This document shows, one piece after another, positions 1-10,520 of a stretch of DNA of 64,000 nt. Within the stretch, counting starts at the first letter, position 1, and the number at the start of each line of letters is the position of its first letter. Below the pieces are notes generated by a model. That model searched no databases. It saw nothing but the letters and a program-made list of their open reading frames with translations, and had not been told where the DNA came from. The position numbers were made by a program, and so were the translations under genes. The DNA lies in the NCBI GenBank assembly GCA_009829735.1, contig CM020620.1:16760354-16824353 (forward strand), read 5' to 3'. Source of the DNA: Pyropia yezoensis. Its lineage: Eukaryota > Rhodophyta > Bangiophyceae > Bangiales > Bangiaceae.

Positions 1-540
1 GTGGTGGCCTCCTGGGAGCACGTGACAACAGCCCGTACCTGCTGCGAGCCCGTCCGTGCAGTTGCAGGCTACTTTGTACTGGCCAATCAGCGCCCTAGAA
101 CCGGCCTCATTTCGCGGGACATGGCCTCGGACCGATCCTGTGAGCCCCTGACAGCAGTCCTCTGCAAGACTGGGCCGGTCTGTGCAGACGGGAGATTTTT
201 CGGCCGGTCTCACAGCAAGGCATCACACGGATGCGACACAGATTTGCGGTGCTGGATGTGGTTCGGCCAAGGCCGCGGGCACCGCCGGAGAATTCTTGTG
301 GCCCAGAATGCGTGCGCACTTGGCGACTGTGTGTGGGAGATCCTGCTGTGAACCCCCTTACGGAACTGATCATTCTTCGGAAATCGGCCATATGACAGGC
401 ATGACCTGAAAGCATGCGAGCCCCTCTTCGAAACGTCGACGCGCGACGACCCCGAGAGCTGGCCAAAATGACAGACCATCGATTTGGGCAGTCCCGGCTT
501 CAGACCGGTGCACCATGCCTGGCCACCCACACACTAGTTT

Positions 541-2530
541 ATGCGATTTCATCAGTGCAGCCATGTCCAGGGATTAGTGCCAATGTCATTTTCTGTGACG
601 AAGATGGGTTGGTCATCGAAAGGCTCGCCACTGGACAGTTCCAGCTTGGATGAGCGCGCGGGCTGGATAACCGAGCAACAGCCGGGATATCGCGGCAGAA
701 TATCCCGTAGGGGCGGGGGGACGTGGGGGGTGGACGGCGGCGAGCCCGCCGCCGCCGACGCCGCGCCCACCGTCCAGGGGGATGAGGGCGGCGGCTACGA
801 AGCCGCCGGCCCCGCCAATGGCCGCGGGCGGTCCTACTGGGACACGGTGCTGACCACGCTCGGCGATTGCGGGGGGGAGGCTGACACCGCCGCTGCCGCC
901 GTCCCATCGGCAGGCGCTGGGGCCACGGCGTGGGCGGCAACGCCGCTGCCCCTGCCACGGGAGGAGGGCGAGGACACGCGCCGCCGCCGTGGCGGCGGCC
1001 TGCGGGCGCCGCTCGGCGGCGGCGGCGGCGGGGTCGGCCGGCCTGGCACCGACTGGGTGGGCCACACCGCCACGGGCGGCGGCTCGAATAACGACTGGGC
1101 GGTGGGGGGAGCAGCGGTTGCGCCCCCCGTCCCTCCCTACCACCGCCGCCGCCGTCCACGGCGGCCGCCCCTTCCAAGCGGTGGTCCTGGCCATGGATGA
1201 TGGCTAGTCGTGGCGCGCTGCCGCCGGCCACGTGGCCACCCGCGGCGGCGGCGCAATGGCGCCGCCGCCGGCGTCCTTGTGGTCGGGGGGGGGCGGCGTC
1301 GGCGCCCTGACCGCCGACGCGGTTGCCCGCCGCCGCCTTGATGAGCACGCGGCGGCCGGCGCTCCGTTGACGACGCCCGACGAGCGCCCCGCGGCGACGG
1401 CGGCGGCGGCAACGGCGGCGGCGGGGGTGGGTCCACCACCCGCCGGCGACCCGTGGTGGCCCCCGCCCAACGGCCCGTGGGGTGCCGCCCCGCAGGGCGC
1501 CTCTGGTGGCCACCCCCCCGCGCCCCGTCCAGTCGCGGGCGCGTGGGCACCGGCGGGCGTACCGCCGCCGTGGGCCCGCGGACTGCCGTCCAACCCCCAC
1601 CCCGCGCCCTCTCGCGGCGGTGGTCACGTCGGCTATTACGGGCAGGGTGGTGGGGAGGCGCCAATGATGACGTTGGGGGGGGGGCAGCCGCCCCCGGCGA
1701 GGCGTCTGTCATTGGGGAGGACATGGTTTGGGCTTGTCCATCGGCGGGCTCACCGCCCCTGCCGCAGCGGCGGGCGCACCCTGAATGGGATGATTGGGCA
1801 GAGGCGGCGGCGTCAGCGCCGCCGCCGGGTGCCTGGGCACTCCTTCAACGGGACGGCCATGGTGCTCCATTGGCGGCGGGGTCCCCTTTGGCGGCACCCA
1901 ACGACCCGTGGTCACACTGTCATCCCAGTGGCTGCGGCCACCGCCACTGCGACGATGACGGACACGCTCGCGGCGGTGGCCACGGTGGCAGTGGCGTCGC
2001 TGGCGACCGTGGCGTCGGGGGTGGCGGTGGGGACGGCGGCGGCGGCACGTGGCCGCTACGAGAGGATGAGTTGTTGCCGCCTGCAGAGCGGTCGGTGAGC
2101 TTCCATCCCGGCGCGGGCGGCTGAGAGCGGACGCCCGACGGTGCGCGGCCGGCCGGCCGCCTGCCTGGCGCCGACGCACCCGGGGCGTGGGTGCGGCGAC
2201 CGCAGCGGCCGCTCTCGTCGCCGATGGGGCTGTATGGGCCTTTGCCGACGCGGCGGCGGCTGCCGCGGCTGCGGCGGCCGGCGGCCCCCGCGCGGTCGTT
2301 GGTCAGGCAGACCCACTCTGCGGCCTTGGCGGCCGCCGCCGACGCCGCCATGCCGCCCGCGACCGGCTGGCAGCTGCCTCCCAGGGGCGCGCCGCCACTG
2401 CCTCGGCCGCCAGCGGATGGGCGGCTGCCATTCCCCGTCGCCGGCGCCGGAGCCGGGCGCCCGGCGGGCACAACCGGGGTGGAGGGGGGTGCCGCCTGGA
2501 CGTGGCCGCCCCTGCCGCTGCTGCAGTAGC
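541..2530 (+). other. GC-rich low-complexity tract, possibly degenerate coding sequence
   Basis: The tract is very G+C rich with GCC/GGC-type triplet periodicity and ends near an A-rich patch at about 2930. Plus-strand frames at 541-1200, 1232-2098, 1453-2124 and 2191-2529 give Ala/Gly/Pro/Arg-rich peptides with a few more protein-like patches (WDTVLTTLGDCGGEADT; HPEWDDWAEAAASAPPPG). No frame stays open throughout and no known domain is seen. It could be an eroded low-complexity gene or GC-rich non-coding DNA, since minus-strand frames are just as long. Positions 1-540 hold nothing recognisable. Confidence 0.2.
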
Positions 2531-2907
2531 AGCCACCGCAGCCGCCGCCACCGCGATTTGGTGGCGGCGGCGGCAGCGGCCGCAGCGGCGTATGCGGGCC
2601 GTGGTGGGGTTGACGGCGGTAGTGGTGGTGATGGGGTCGGCGGCGGCGGGTGGTGATGGGGTCGGCGGCGGCGGTTGGCCGACTCACCGCAGCGGCGCGG
2701 CCGCTGTAGCGCACACGCTCCATGAGGCTCAGAGGATGCCCCCCGACCCCCGCCGCAGTATCGCCGACGCGGTACCTGAACCACACCAACACTGACGCGC
2801 TGCGCATGCGTGTATCACTTTCATACTTGAATTGTCTCATTGGGGACGCCCTGTCCATCTGGAAGACGGTGTCCATCTGGATGACCATGTCCAGCTCGAA
2901 GACCGTA

Positions 2908-3050
2908 TAGCCAGGCGGCCAGAAAAAAATTAAAAAAAATGGGCGCTGTCGCGCCGGAACAGTTAGATAACAAAGAAATGATCTGTATGTTGACCATCGG
3001 TCCCGCCGTAGCCAGGCGGGCCTGAAGGTCCTGGAAGACCGTAGCCAGGC
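2908..3050. repeat. Short dispersed repeat, GTAGCCAGGCGG-type
   Basis: A unit close to CCGTAGCCAGGCGGGC recurs three times (about 2908, 3005 and 3041), mixed with ACCTGAAG/GGAAGACC-like words. The neighbouring sequence at 2850-2905 also repeats GTCCATCTGGA twice. It looks like a decayed minisatellite. No gene is recognisable between 2540 and 3904. Confidence 0.4.
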
Positions 3051-3285
3051 GGGCGCGGGGCCGACAGGACCTGAAGAAGGACTGTACCTAAATTTAGGCG
3101 GGTCGGAAGGTGGAGAATGACCGAGACCCGGCTGACAGAGACAGCAGTGAGGGTGCGGGCTGCTGTAAGAAGGTCGCCAGGTGAGTCTAAGCAAGACCGC
3201 AACGAAGAGCTGTAAGAGTCAGATTGGGCGAATAGGAGACCGATTGACCGCTCGCACCCTGGATGTCCGCGAGGCTGACGTTACT

Positions 3286-3400
3286 GTGCTTCCTGTAAAA
3301 GGTGGATGTTGAAGGGACGTGAGGTGAGGGATCCATTGGTTCAGACTGCGATTTTCATCACCTTCACGTACCGTCAACATCCATTTTTTACAGGAAGCAC
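3286..3400. repeat. 115-nt near-perfect inverted repeat (hairpin or MITE-like)
   Basis: The left arm (3286-3327) and right arm (3358-3400) are reverse complements apart from a handful of mismatches and a 1-nt indel. Arms begin and end with GTGCTTCCTGTAAAA / TTTTACAGGAAGCAC. The loop is about 30 nt. Transcribed from either strand it would fold into a stem of about 42 bp, the size of a small-RNA precursor, but a short foldback transposon is equally possible. Confidence 0.75.
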
Positions 3401-3904
3401 TATAGCCGATTTGGGTGTCGCCGCGGTTGTGTATGTACACACCGACGTCGGCGTGGCAGCCCGCCGGCATGACAAGAGGCACGCAAGAGGTCTCTACCTA
3501 CTGTCTATTGCGGCCGTCATTGCGGCGCGCTCCACTATCGGTGCGCGACCGAGCCTATGTGTTGATGTGCTGGGTGGATCATCGTGATGGCGATGTTGTT
3601 CATCACTTCTGCATGCAGTTTCGGGGGTCGTCGGATGCTGGGAGGAATCTGCACTTCCCCTCTGCCTGCCTCTACCATTCATTGCCGCCCCAAGGCATCC
3701 TCTGTGGGCTGCTGCGAGGGTTTTCAACATGTACTTGCCTCGGCCGAGACACCTCCTTGAGTGCCCGGCAAAAGTGTCCGGTCAAGCGTCGCGCGAAAGG
3801 GTGTACTGCTCAACCTTGCGGAGAAGGCGGTCTGTGCTTCATGTTCTTCGTTTGTCGAGCTGATTGGAGCTGTCGGCCCTGTCCGGAGCGCGGGTTCTTA
3901 CCCG

Positions 3905-6166
3905 ATGTTTGAGCATGCCCTGGCGACCAGCCCTGCCAAACCACCCGTAGTGGTCGACTGCACATCCGAATTGCGGTCCGTGTTCGAAGCTCTTCAACAG
4001 GTGGCAACCCCCGTGCCCGTGCAGCAATCCGCTTACGAGGAGTTGGTTTTGGTGGCCACTTCGATTGACGTCATTAAGAAGCCGGCGGACTCGCGGTACG
4101 GCGCTGTGGGCATGGTTGCTGGGGCTGGCAGTGGCAAGACTTATCTCCTGGAGCAGATTGCCTCGAAGGCACGTGGCTCCTCGGTCTTCCAAGCGGACGA
4201 GACAGCCATGGTGAAGTTATGCGAAGGCATACGCCCGTACGTTGTCAACTTCGGCCTCTACTGGAAGCTCAGGGCGGCTGAGGCTTATCTCCTTGTCGAC
4301 AAGAATGTCATGTTTTCCTTCGACGACCTCGTTAACCTGCGCCTTCTGTTCATGCACTTCGCGGACGTGTCGGCGCTTTATGTTGAGTCACACTTTACCC
4401 GGTTTGTCGCTGCCGTCAACCTGGCGGTACGCTCCAATGACCTTTCCGCGCAGGACCTCGAGAGCGAGACGGTTGCGCTGCTCCAGTCGAACTGCAATGA
4501 AGTTGACGATGTACTCCCCGTCGTACTGGTGGACGAGGTGGGCCGGACGGACGACGTCAAGGAGAAGGCCTGTCGGACTCTTTTGGGGCTCATCGCGGAT
4601 AACCAAGATCTCTACACGGTCAATGACCAGCTCCACTCACCTTCGACACTCTTGCTGTCCGCAGCATGCAACATCGTTCAACAAGCTGGCGGAAACGTGA
4701 TCACGACCTTCATGTCATCATATCTGTCGGCCAGGTGTGCGACCCTTTCCGGTCGGCGCATCTTCCCGGTAGGAGGACTGTTTGGTCGGAACGCACTGGC
4801 GTATCAAGCTGTCTTTGTCGACGTTCTCGTCCGCGTCGCCGGCAAGAACGGTTTCTACCTCGCTGTCGATGGGGCCATGTCTGGATCTCACGGCACGTTG
4901 CAGGCGATTGTAGCGGCTCGGGCGAAGCTGGAACGGTCAGACTCGTACGGGGTCAAGGTGGCGGCTCTCGAGGACTTGAGGGCTGCCATGATCCCGATCG
5001 CCAACGGGATGTGCTACTCCGCTGGGGGTCATGCGCGGACTGTGGTGCAGCTTCACAACGAGCTGTTCAAGGCTGGCATGAAGCGTCACTCTACATCACT
5101 GCTCACTCTCATCGAGCGTGTGTCCTCAAACCTTTTGCTGTCTGAAGCCGAGGACTGTTGGGTGGCCGCCTCGAACGACGACCGGGACAACCTCTTGGCC
5201 GCCCTCACTCTGGGAGAGGAAGTTTCGCGGAGGGATGTGTGCTTCCCCGAGCGGCTGCACCCCACCACGGGCGACGTTCTGTCCAAGAACATCTCTTACG
5301 ACGATGCTCGTCTTATGGGCCTGGTGGTCGGTCAAGGGGAGCGCTTCCAGCCGTCCATCCCTCCGGTGGCTTTGTTCCTGCTCATGGAGAGCGCCAAAGG
5401 CTCGCTCTTCTACCCCGTCATGCACGCGGAACTTGGTCTGGGCAAGGAGGAACCCGGCACGTTTGACACGGCGCGAGAGGTCCCGTGGATGCGGTGGGAG
5501 GACTTCTTCATGCGCTATCAAGCGGTGGTGTCCATGGCGCGCTCCAAGCGAAAGGAGCGTTATAACGCCGTCTCGCTTGCTGAGGTTCTGGCCGTGAACG
5601 GAGCCATCTATTTGGGTGACGGCCCCTTGCTGCGCGACAATCTGGTGGACGCTTCCACTCCGCGTACTCAAGTGCTACAGCGCGACCTATTGGCCATCCT
5701 GACTGCGAGGGGTGGCGGCGTCGCGAAGGAGAGGGCGAAAACGATCTACCAACTGCCCTACGGTACGCCGGGGGCGGACGCGGTTGTCTTCTTCCGCACG
5801 GTTGGCGCGAAGCCTGACTGGGTCATGGTATTGATGCAGTTCAGGCACTCGAGGGACGATGCCTCTACGAAGGTGCGCCCTGCTGATGTCATCGCGGACT
5901 GGGAAAAGTTTCCCGGGGAGCACGTGATGGGTCGGAAGTACTTCACTATGTGGAGGAACCGTCTGGTGTACCTCAATGCGTCGAAGCGCGAACACGAGGG
6001 CTTTCCCGGAGCGCTCCAGTCCAAGAACGAGGACGTAGTCAACGTTTGCAGCCAGCACTCGGTGGTGCTTTCGATGGCGAACTTGGAGGCTGCGCTGGGG
6101 CCGACCTTCTACAACTACATCAATACGATGGACTGGATTCATTGCGCATCTTTGCAACCCTTTTAG
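3905..6166 (+). CDS. Crinkler/RHS-like P-loop NTPase with REase-type C-terminal domain
   Basis: The frame is open from 3761, but the first ATG is at 3905, giving 753 aa. Residues 73-79 are a Walker A motif (GAGSGKT) and residues 206-211 a Walker B strand (VVLVDE). A GGHAR motif at 374-378 resembles the GGHPR signature of Crinkler/RHS ATPases. Near the C-terminus, a hydrophobic strand with an acidic residue (GADAVVFF, D625) is followed by a second strand ending LMQFRHS (Q645, R647), the pattern of a PD-(D/E)xK nuclease core with Arg in place of Lys. This NTPase-plus-nuclease layout is known from Crinkler effectors and trypanosome RHS proteins. Codon use is moderate in G+C, unlike the GC-extreme genes at 44-64 kb, which fits transfer or selfish DNA. 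No signal peptide is evident. The reading frame is intact. The family assignment is inferred from motifs and order. Confidence 0.7.
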   Translation: MFEHALATSPAKPPVVVDCTSELRSVFEALQQVATPVPVQQSAYEELVLVATSIDVIKKPADSRYGAVGMVAGAGSGKTYLLEQIASKARGSSVFQADETAMVKLCEGIRPYVVNFGLYWKLRAAEAYLLVDKNVMFSFDDLVNLRLLFMHFADVSALYVESHFTRFVAAVNLAVRSNDLSAQDLESETVALLQSNCNEVDDVLPVVLVDEVGRTDDVKEKACRTLLGLIADNQDLYTVNDQLHSPSTLLLSAACNIVQQAGGNVITTFMSSYLSARCATLSGRRIFPVGGLFGRNALAYQAVFVDVLVRVAGKNGFYLAVDGAMSGSHGTLQAIVAARAKLERSDSYGVKVAALEDLRAAMIPIANGMCYSAGGHARTVVQLHNELFKAGMKRHSTSLLTLIERVSSNLLLSEAEDCWVAASNDDRDNLLAALTLGEEVSRRDVCFPERLHPTTGDVLSKNISYDDARLMGLVVGQGERFQPSIPPVALFLLMESAKGSLFYPVMHAELGLGKEEPGTFDTAREVPWMRWEDFFMRYQAVVSMARSKRKERYNAVSLAEVLAVNGAIYLGDGPLLRDNLVDASTPRTQVLQRDLLAILTARGGGVAKERAKTIYQLPYGTPGADAVVFFRTVGAKPDWVMVLMQFRHSRDDASTKVRPADVIADWEKFPGEHVMGRKYFTMWRNRLVYLNASKREHEGFPGALQSKNEDVVNVCSQHSVVLSMANLEAALGPTFYNYINTMDWIHCASLQPF

Positions 6167-6672
6167 TGCACTCTCTCCCGTTGTAGTCCGGGCGGGAAGA
6201 CCTGTATGCTGCTTCGTAGTCGGCACAGTCCCTTGTTTAGGGACTGCGCAGCTCAATCTTCGACTGGAGAGGGAAAAACAAAACACAAGTGTGACACGCA
6301 CATACGTGTTTTCTAGGACATTGACCTGTCGGCTGCCTCGCGGTGGTTGGCATGATGCCCCAAGTGGGGGGGGAAAACAATCAGTATGATTGATAAAAAC
6401 CAGTGGGGAAAAAGGTGCGCTGTCGCACACCCTTGGTCACGGCCTCAAGTCGACGGCCCTCACTGGCCCACCCTGCGACTCCTGTTCGCTTTTGACAAGA
6501 CACACCTGCAATATGGAGGAAATGCCTGAGCAGCTGTGCCGCAGCAATTGTGGACGCGTAGCGATATGCATCCCTTTTGTTTGCGACTTGGTACAAGAAC
6601 GCGTGCCGGAAGATGGATTGCCCTTTGACTTTTCCACCCAGCCCTGCGGCTCTGCCCTTTATGTACCCTATT
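6167..6672 (+). other. Spacer / presumed 5' external transcribed spacer and Pol I promoter region
   Basis: Only 506 bp separate the stop of the NTPase-nuclease gene from the first base of 18S. Any 5' ETS and Pol I start for this unit must fall here or inside the coding sequence. A G-run followed by AAAACAA (about 6366-6380) and pyrimidine-rich sequence just before 18S are visible. No promoter motif can be named by eye. Confidence 0.4.
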
Positions 6673-7238
6673 TACCTGGTTGATCCAGCCAGTAGTCATA
6701 TGCTTGTCTCAAAGACTAAGCCATGCATGTCTAAGTATAAACACTTTTATACTCGTGAAACTGCGGATGGCTCATTAAAACAGTTATAGTTCCTTTGGGA
6801 ACAACACTACTTGGATAACCGTAGTAATTCTAGAGCTAATACATGCCTCAACGCCCGACTTACGAAGGGTGGTATTTATTGGATAAAAAACCACCGTGCT
6901 CTTTCCGGAGCGCTTTGAGATGATTCACAATAACTTGTCGGATCGCATGGCCTCGTGCTGGCGACTCCTCATTCAAATTTCTGCCTTATCAACTTTCGAT
7001 GGTAGAGTATTGGTCTACCATGGTGTCGACGGGTGACGGGGAGTTAGGGTTCGATTCCGGAGAGGGAGCCTGAGAAACGGCTACCACATCCAAGAAAGGC
7101 AGCAGGCGCGCAAATTACCCAATCCCGACTCGGGGAGGTAGTGACAAAAAATAACAATAGGGGGCCCTTTGGGTATTCTAATTGGAATGAGAACAATTTA
7201 AATCCCTTATCGAGGATCCCTTGGAGGGCAAGTCTGGT

Positions 7239-7744
7239 GAACGTATGCATCAAAGCCCTCAATTAAAAAAAACAGCGCCAGATGTCTCTCTGGAAGCGCA
7301 CCATGCATGGGTTTGTTCCTCTCTGCATGGCAGTGTGGACGGCGAGTAGGCACACGATGGGAAACCAGGCTTGGAGTAGTAACCAACGACAGAACCCCCA
7401 TCGTGCACTTCTAAATTGCCGGGGAGTGCCCGTGAGGCCTTGATTACCGCGGTCCGCCGAGAGGTGAGAGCGAGTAATCGTTCAGGACGCAGCAGTGTAC
7501 GTAGTGGTACATGGATGGTAAAAACGTCAAGGATAGGGTTGCTCCGTAGGGAAGCGCGAGTGCCAACCTGCCTTTAGGCAAGAGTTGGCAAAGGCGAACC
7601 TCCAGCGACTCTAATGGAGTGGGCGCAAGCTTAAGGGAGAGTCCAATCCACTGGGAAACCAGGTCCACAGCAGTAACGGGGTGATGTTCGCCCCAGAGGA
7701 CTGTGGGAGGCACCACCAAAAGGGTGTGTTGTCGGGTAGAAATG
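7239..7744 (+). ncRNA. Group I intron S516 in 18S
   Basis: This 506-nt insertion lies between AAGTCTGGT and GCCAGCAGCCGCGG. Removing it restores the universal 530-loop sequence. The upstream exon ends in T and the intron ends in G, as group I splicing requires. The position equals E. coli 516, a known Bangiales intron site. An AATTGCCGGGG stretch at about 7412 resembles the P element; the other core motifs are less canonical than in the S1506 intron. No endonuclease ORF is recognised. Confidence 0.88.
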
Positions 7745-8307
7745 GCCAGCAGCCGCGGTAATTCCAGCTCCAATAGCGTATATTAAAGTTGTTGCAGTTA
7801 AAACGCTCGTAGTCGGACCTCGGAGCGCCCCCACGGGCCGCGCTTTTGCCTTCTTTCCAGTGGGAGTTTGTTTCCTTTTGTCGGGACGCGTCGTGTGGGG
7901 ACTTTACTGTCTCTACGTGTTTACCTGCGGGCCGACCGTTTACAGTGAAGAAAGTGAAGTGTTCAAAGCAGGCCAATGCCTTGAATATATGAGCATGGAA
8001 TAATAGAATAGGACTTGGGCTCTATTTTGTTGGTTTCCAGTGACCATGTAATGATTAATAGGGACGGTTGTGGATACTCATATTTCATTGTCAGAGGTGA
8101 AATTCTTGGATTCATGGAAGATGTACAACTGCGAAAGCATCTGCCATGGATGTTTTCATTGATCAAAAACGAAAGTTAGGGGATCGAAGACGATCAGATA
8201 CCGTCGTAGTCTTAACCATAAACGATACCGACTGGGGATTGGCGGGGGCACTCATATATGACTCCGTCTGCACCCTGAGGGAAACCAAGTCTTTGGGTTC
8301 TGGGGGA

Positions 8308-8349
<42 letters not shown>

Positions 8350-8939
8350 TCACCACCAGGAGTGGAGCCTGCGGCTTAATTTGACTTAACTCGGGAAAAC
8401 TTACCAGGTCTGGACAGAAGAGTGATTGACAGACTGAAAGCTCTTTCTTGTTTTTTTTGGTTGGTGGTGCATGGCCGTTCTTAGTTTGTGGAGTGATTTG
8501 TCTTGTTAATTCCGGTAACGAACGAGACCTCGTCCTGCTGAGTAGGTGCGCGCACGCCAGCACTGCGTTCTTACCTTCTTAGAGGGACCATGCGCGTCTA
8601 GCGTATGGAAGATTGAGGCAATAACAGGTCTGTGATACCCTTAGATGTTCTGGGCCGCACGCGCGCTACTGATGCAACGAGTTTCACTTGATAGTCCTGG
8701 GTCGGAAGGCTTGGGTAATCTTTCGAAAGTGCATCGTGCTGGGGATAGATCATTGCAATTATTGATCTTCAACGAGGAATTCCTTGTAGGCGCAGGTCAT
8801 CAGCCTGCGCCGAATACGTCCCTGCCCTTTGTGCACACCGCCCGTCGCTCCAACCGATTGAATGGTCCGATGAAATGTCCGGATCGCGGCTAGTGTGATG
8901 GACTCGTCCAGAGCGGTAGCCGTGAGAAGCTCATTGAAT

Positions 8940-8970
<31 letters not shown>

Positions 8971-8975
8971 TAGGT

Positions 8976-9498
8976 TTTCGTATTTTGTGGATGGGCACTC
9001 GTGGCGTTCTTTGCGCCATGCGGGTGTCCCCTTCCGTAGGAAAACGTACACGAAGCCGTTGCGGCCCGAAAGGGTGCTCAGTGCTCAACTATAAATACTG
9101 ATGCTGTGGTCAACGCAAGCAGCGGTTCTTGTCACGGAACAGCTAAGACTTTCTCAAATCGCGGGAACACCCTAAAGTCAACAAACACCGCGGCCTGACG
9201 TGAAAGCGTTAGGCGCAGCAGTCGGGCTAGCGCCCTGGTGGATGGTAACAGCTTTGTTGAATGGCACAGTGGGCAATCCGCAGCCAAGCCCCCAAGGTCC
9301 TTCGTGGCTATGGAGAAGGTTCACAGACTGTAAGGGAGGGGGTTTCTTCCATGAAGAAGCTTAAGAGACAGTCGGTCCCCTGCGAAAGCAGTGTCTCATG
9401 TGAGGAAGCTGCCCATGAATAGTGGGCGCTGGAGAGCCATGGGAGCCCTCTGTGAGGGTGGGGAGTTTTCCTAGATAAAATGATGAGAAACGAACATG
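8976..9498 (+). ncRNA. Group I intron S1506 in 18S
   Basis: A 523-nt insertion between GTCGTAACTAGGT and TTCCGTAGGTGAACC, with exon ending T and intron ending G. Core motifs are clear: Q-like CAATCCGCAGCCAAG at about 9274, R-like GGTTCACAGACTGTAAGG at about 9319 and S-like AAGAGACAGTCGG at about 9362. This is the classic IC1 intron at position 1506. It has no intact endonuclease ORF. Confidence 0.95.
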
Positions 9499-9528
9499 TT
9501 CCGTAGGTGAACCTGCGGAAGGATCATT

Positions 9529-9888
9529 CACAAACTATTGACACAAACACTCGCGAACGGAATCGTCCGCACAGGTGGCGATGAAGGAGAGAATCTGCAT
9601 GTCGCCTTTCGGGGTAGCAGCACTCTTCTGTCATCGCCTCTATGCCGGGCGTAAATTCCCATTGAGAGGATGTGAGGGCACCACAGGAAGCTTTTCCACA
9701 GGAAGTCGCCATTCTTCTCCCTCCACGGCGGCGCTTCTGTGCTTGGCAGTTTTTTGCCTTCCAGAGAGGATGCCGCCAATGGAGCCCCATATATATTTAC
9801 ATCATCTTATGCCCCGTTTTTTCTTAACCGCTTGCCACAGTTTCTCCTGTGAGGAGCTTGTGGGAAGACTGTCTCCATACGATAACAA
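9529..9888 (+). other. ITS1
   Basis: A spacer of about 360 nt between the 18S 3' end and the 5.8S start, with no coding signal. The 5.8S boundary is approximate. Confidence 0.9.
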
Positions 9889-10047
9889 AGATACAACTCT
9901 TAGCGGTGGATATCTTGGTTCTCGCAACGATGAAGAACGCAGCCAACTGCGATAACCAATGTGAATTGCAGGACTTCTTGAATCATTAAGTCGTTGAACG
10001 CAAGTTGCGCTCATCTCCATGAGGAAGTGAGCATGCCTGTTTGAGTG
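9889..10047 (+). rRNA. 5.8S rRNA gene
   Basis: Contains the conserved words AACTCTTAGCGGTGGAT (from about 9894), CGATGAAGAACGCAGC and TGAATTGCAGGACTTCTTGAATCA-like sequence, ending near TGCCTGTTTGAGTGTG. The length is about 159 nt. Ends are set by comparison with typical 5.8S and may be off by a few bases. Confidence 0.94.
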
Positions 10048-10520
10048 TGTATGGGAAAAACAATACATAAGAACAATCGGCTCTCTTACCTTCCTGCCTT
10101 CTTGGCAAAAGGTAGTGCATGCCGGAGATGGGCTTCGTCGCCCCTTTCTCTTGAAAGAGGCGTCGTCCGAAACACGTATCGTTGCCCGCTGGTGGTCATA
10201 GAGCATGAGTTTCAAGCACCATATCTCTCAAGTCAGAGTGATCGTCTTAGGTAGGTCTGCATTGATTGAGTTTCAACCCAGGTGGCGTTGGTTACTTGCC
10301 ATAAGCCTCTCTGGAGCTTCCTTGCTTGGACCTCTCTTGTCAGTTCTTCTGCCGTAGAGACAGGTGCGGTCTCATGGGCGTTGCCCTCTGGAACGTGCAA
10401 AAAAAAAAAAAAACCGTATCACACGTCAAAGGGGCGGATCGTGCTTGACGGCGGGAGATCCTTTATTTCTCGCTTTTCCTGAGCGTCTACCATTCTTTGA
10501 CGAGTGTGTTCCTTCCATAA
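10048..10520 (+). other. ITS2
   Basis: A spacer of about 473 nt between 5.8S and 28S. It contains a 14-nt A run at about 10400. No gene is present. Confidence 0.88.

Larger units (their letters stand above)
6673..9528 (+). rRNA. 18S small-subunit rRNA gene (two group I introns)
   Basis: The gene starts at TACCTGGTTGATCC and ends at GGAAGGATCATT. The 2,856-nt span minus two introns (506 and 523 nt) leaves about 1,827 nt, a normal 18S length. Universal landmarks are in order: the 5' domain, CCAGCAGCCGCGGTAATTCC at 7746, the AAACTTAAAGGAATTGACGG core at about 8326 and GTACACACCGCCCGTC-like sequence at about 8830. One odd base is a T at 8971 in GTCGTAACTAGGT, where nearly all rRNAs have A (E. 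coli A1502), four bases before the S1506 intron. Bangiales typically carry introns at exactly these two sites. Confidence 0.96.

Noticed and set aside
1920..3194. 424-codon minus-strand ORF
   Set aside because: It crosses from spacer into GC-rich low-complexity DNA; no domain and no compositional continuity.
7444..7773. Minus-strand ORF over the S516 intron as a homing endonuclease
   Set aside because: It has no His-Cys, LAGLIDADG or GIY-YIG motif and runs across the exon boundary.
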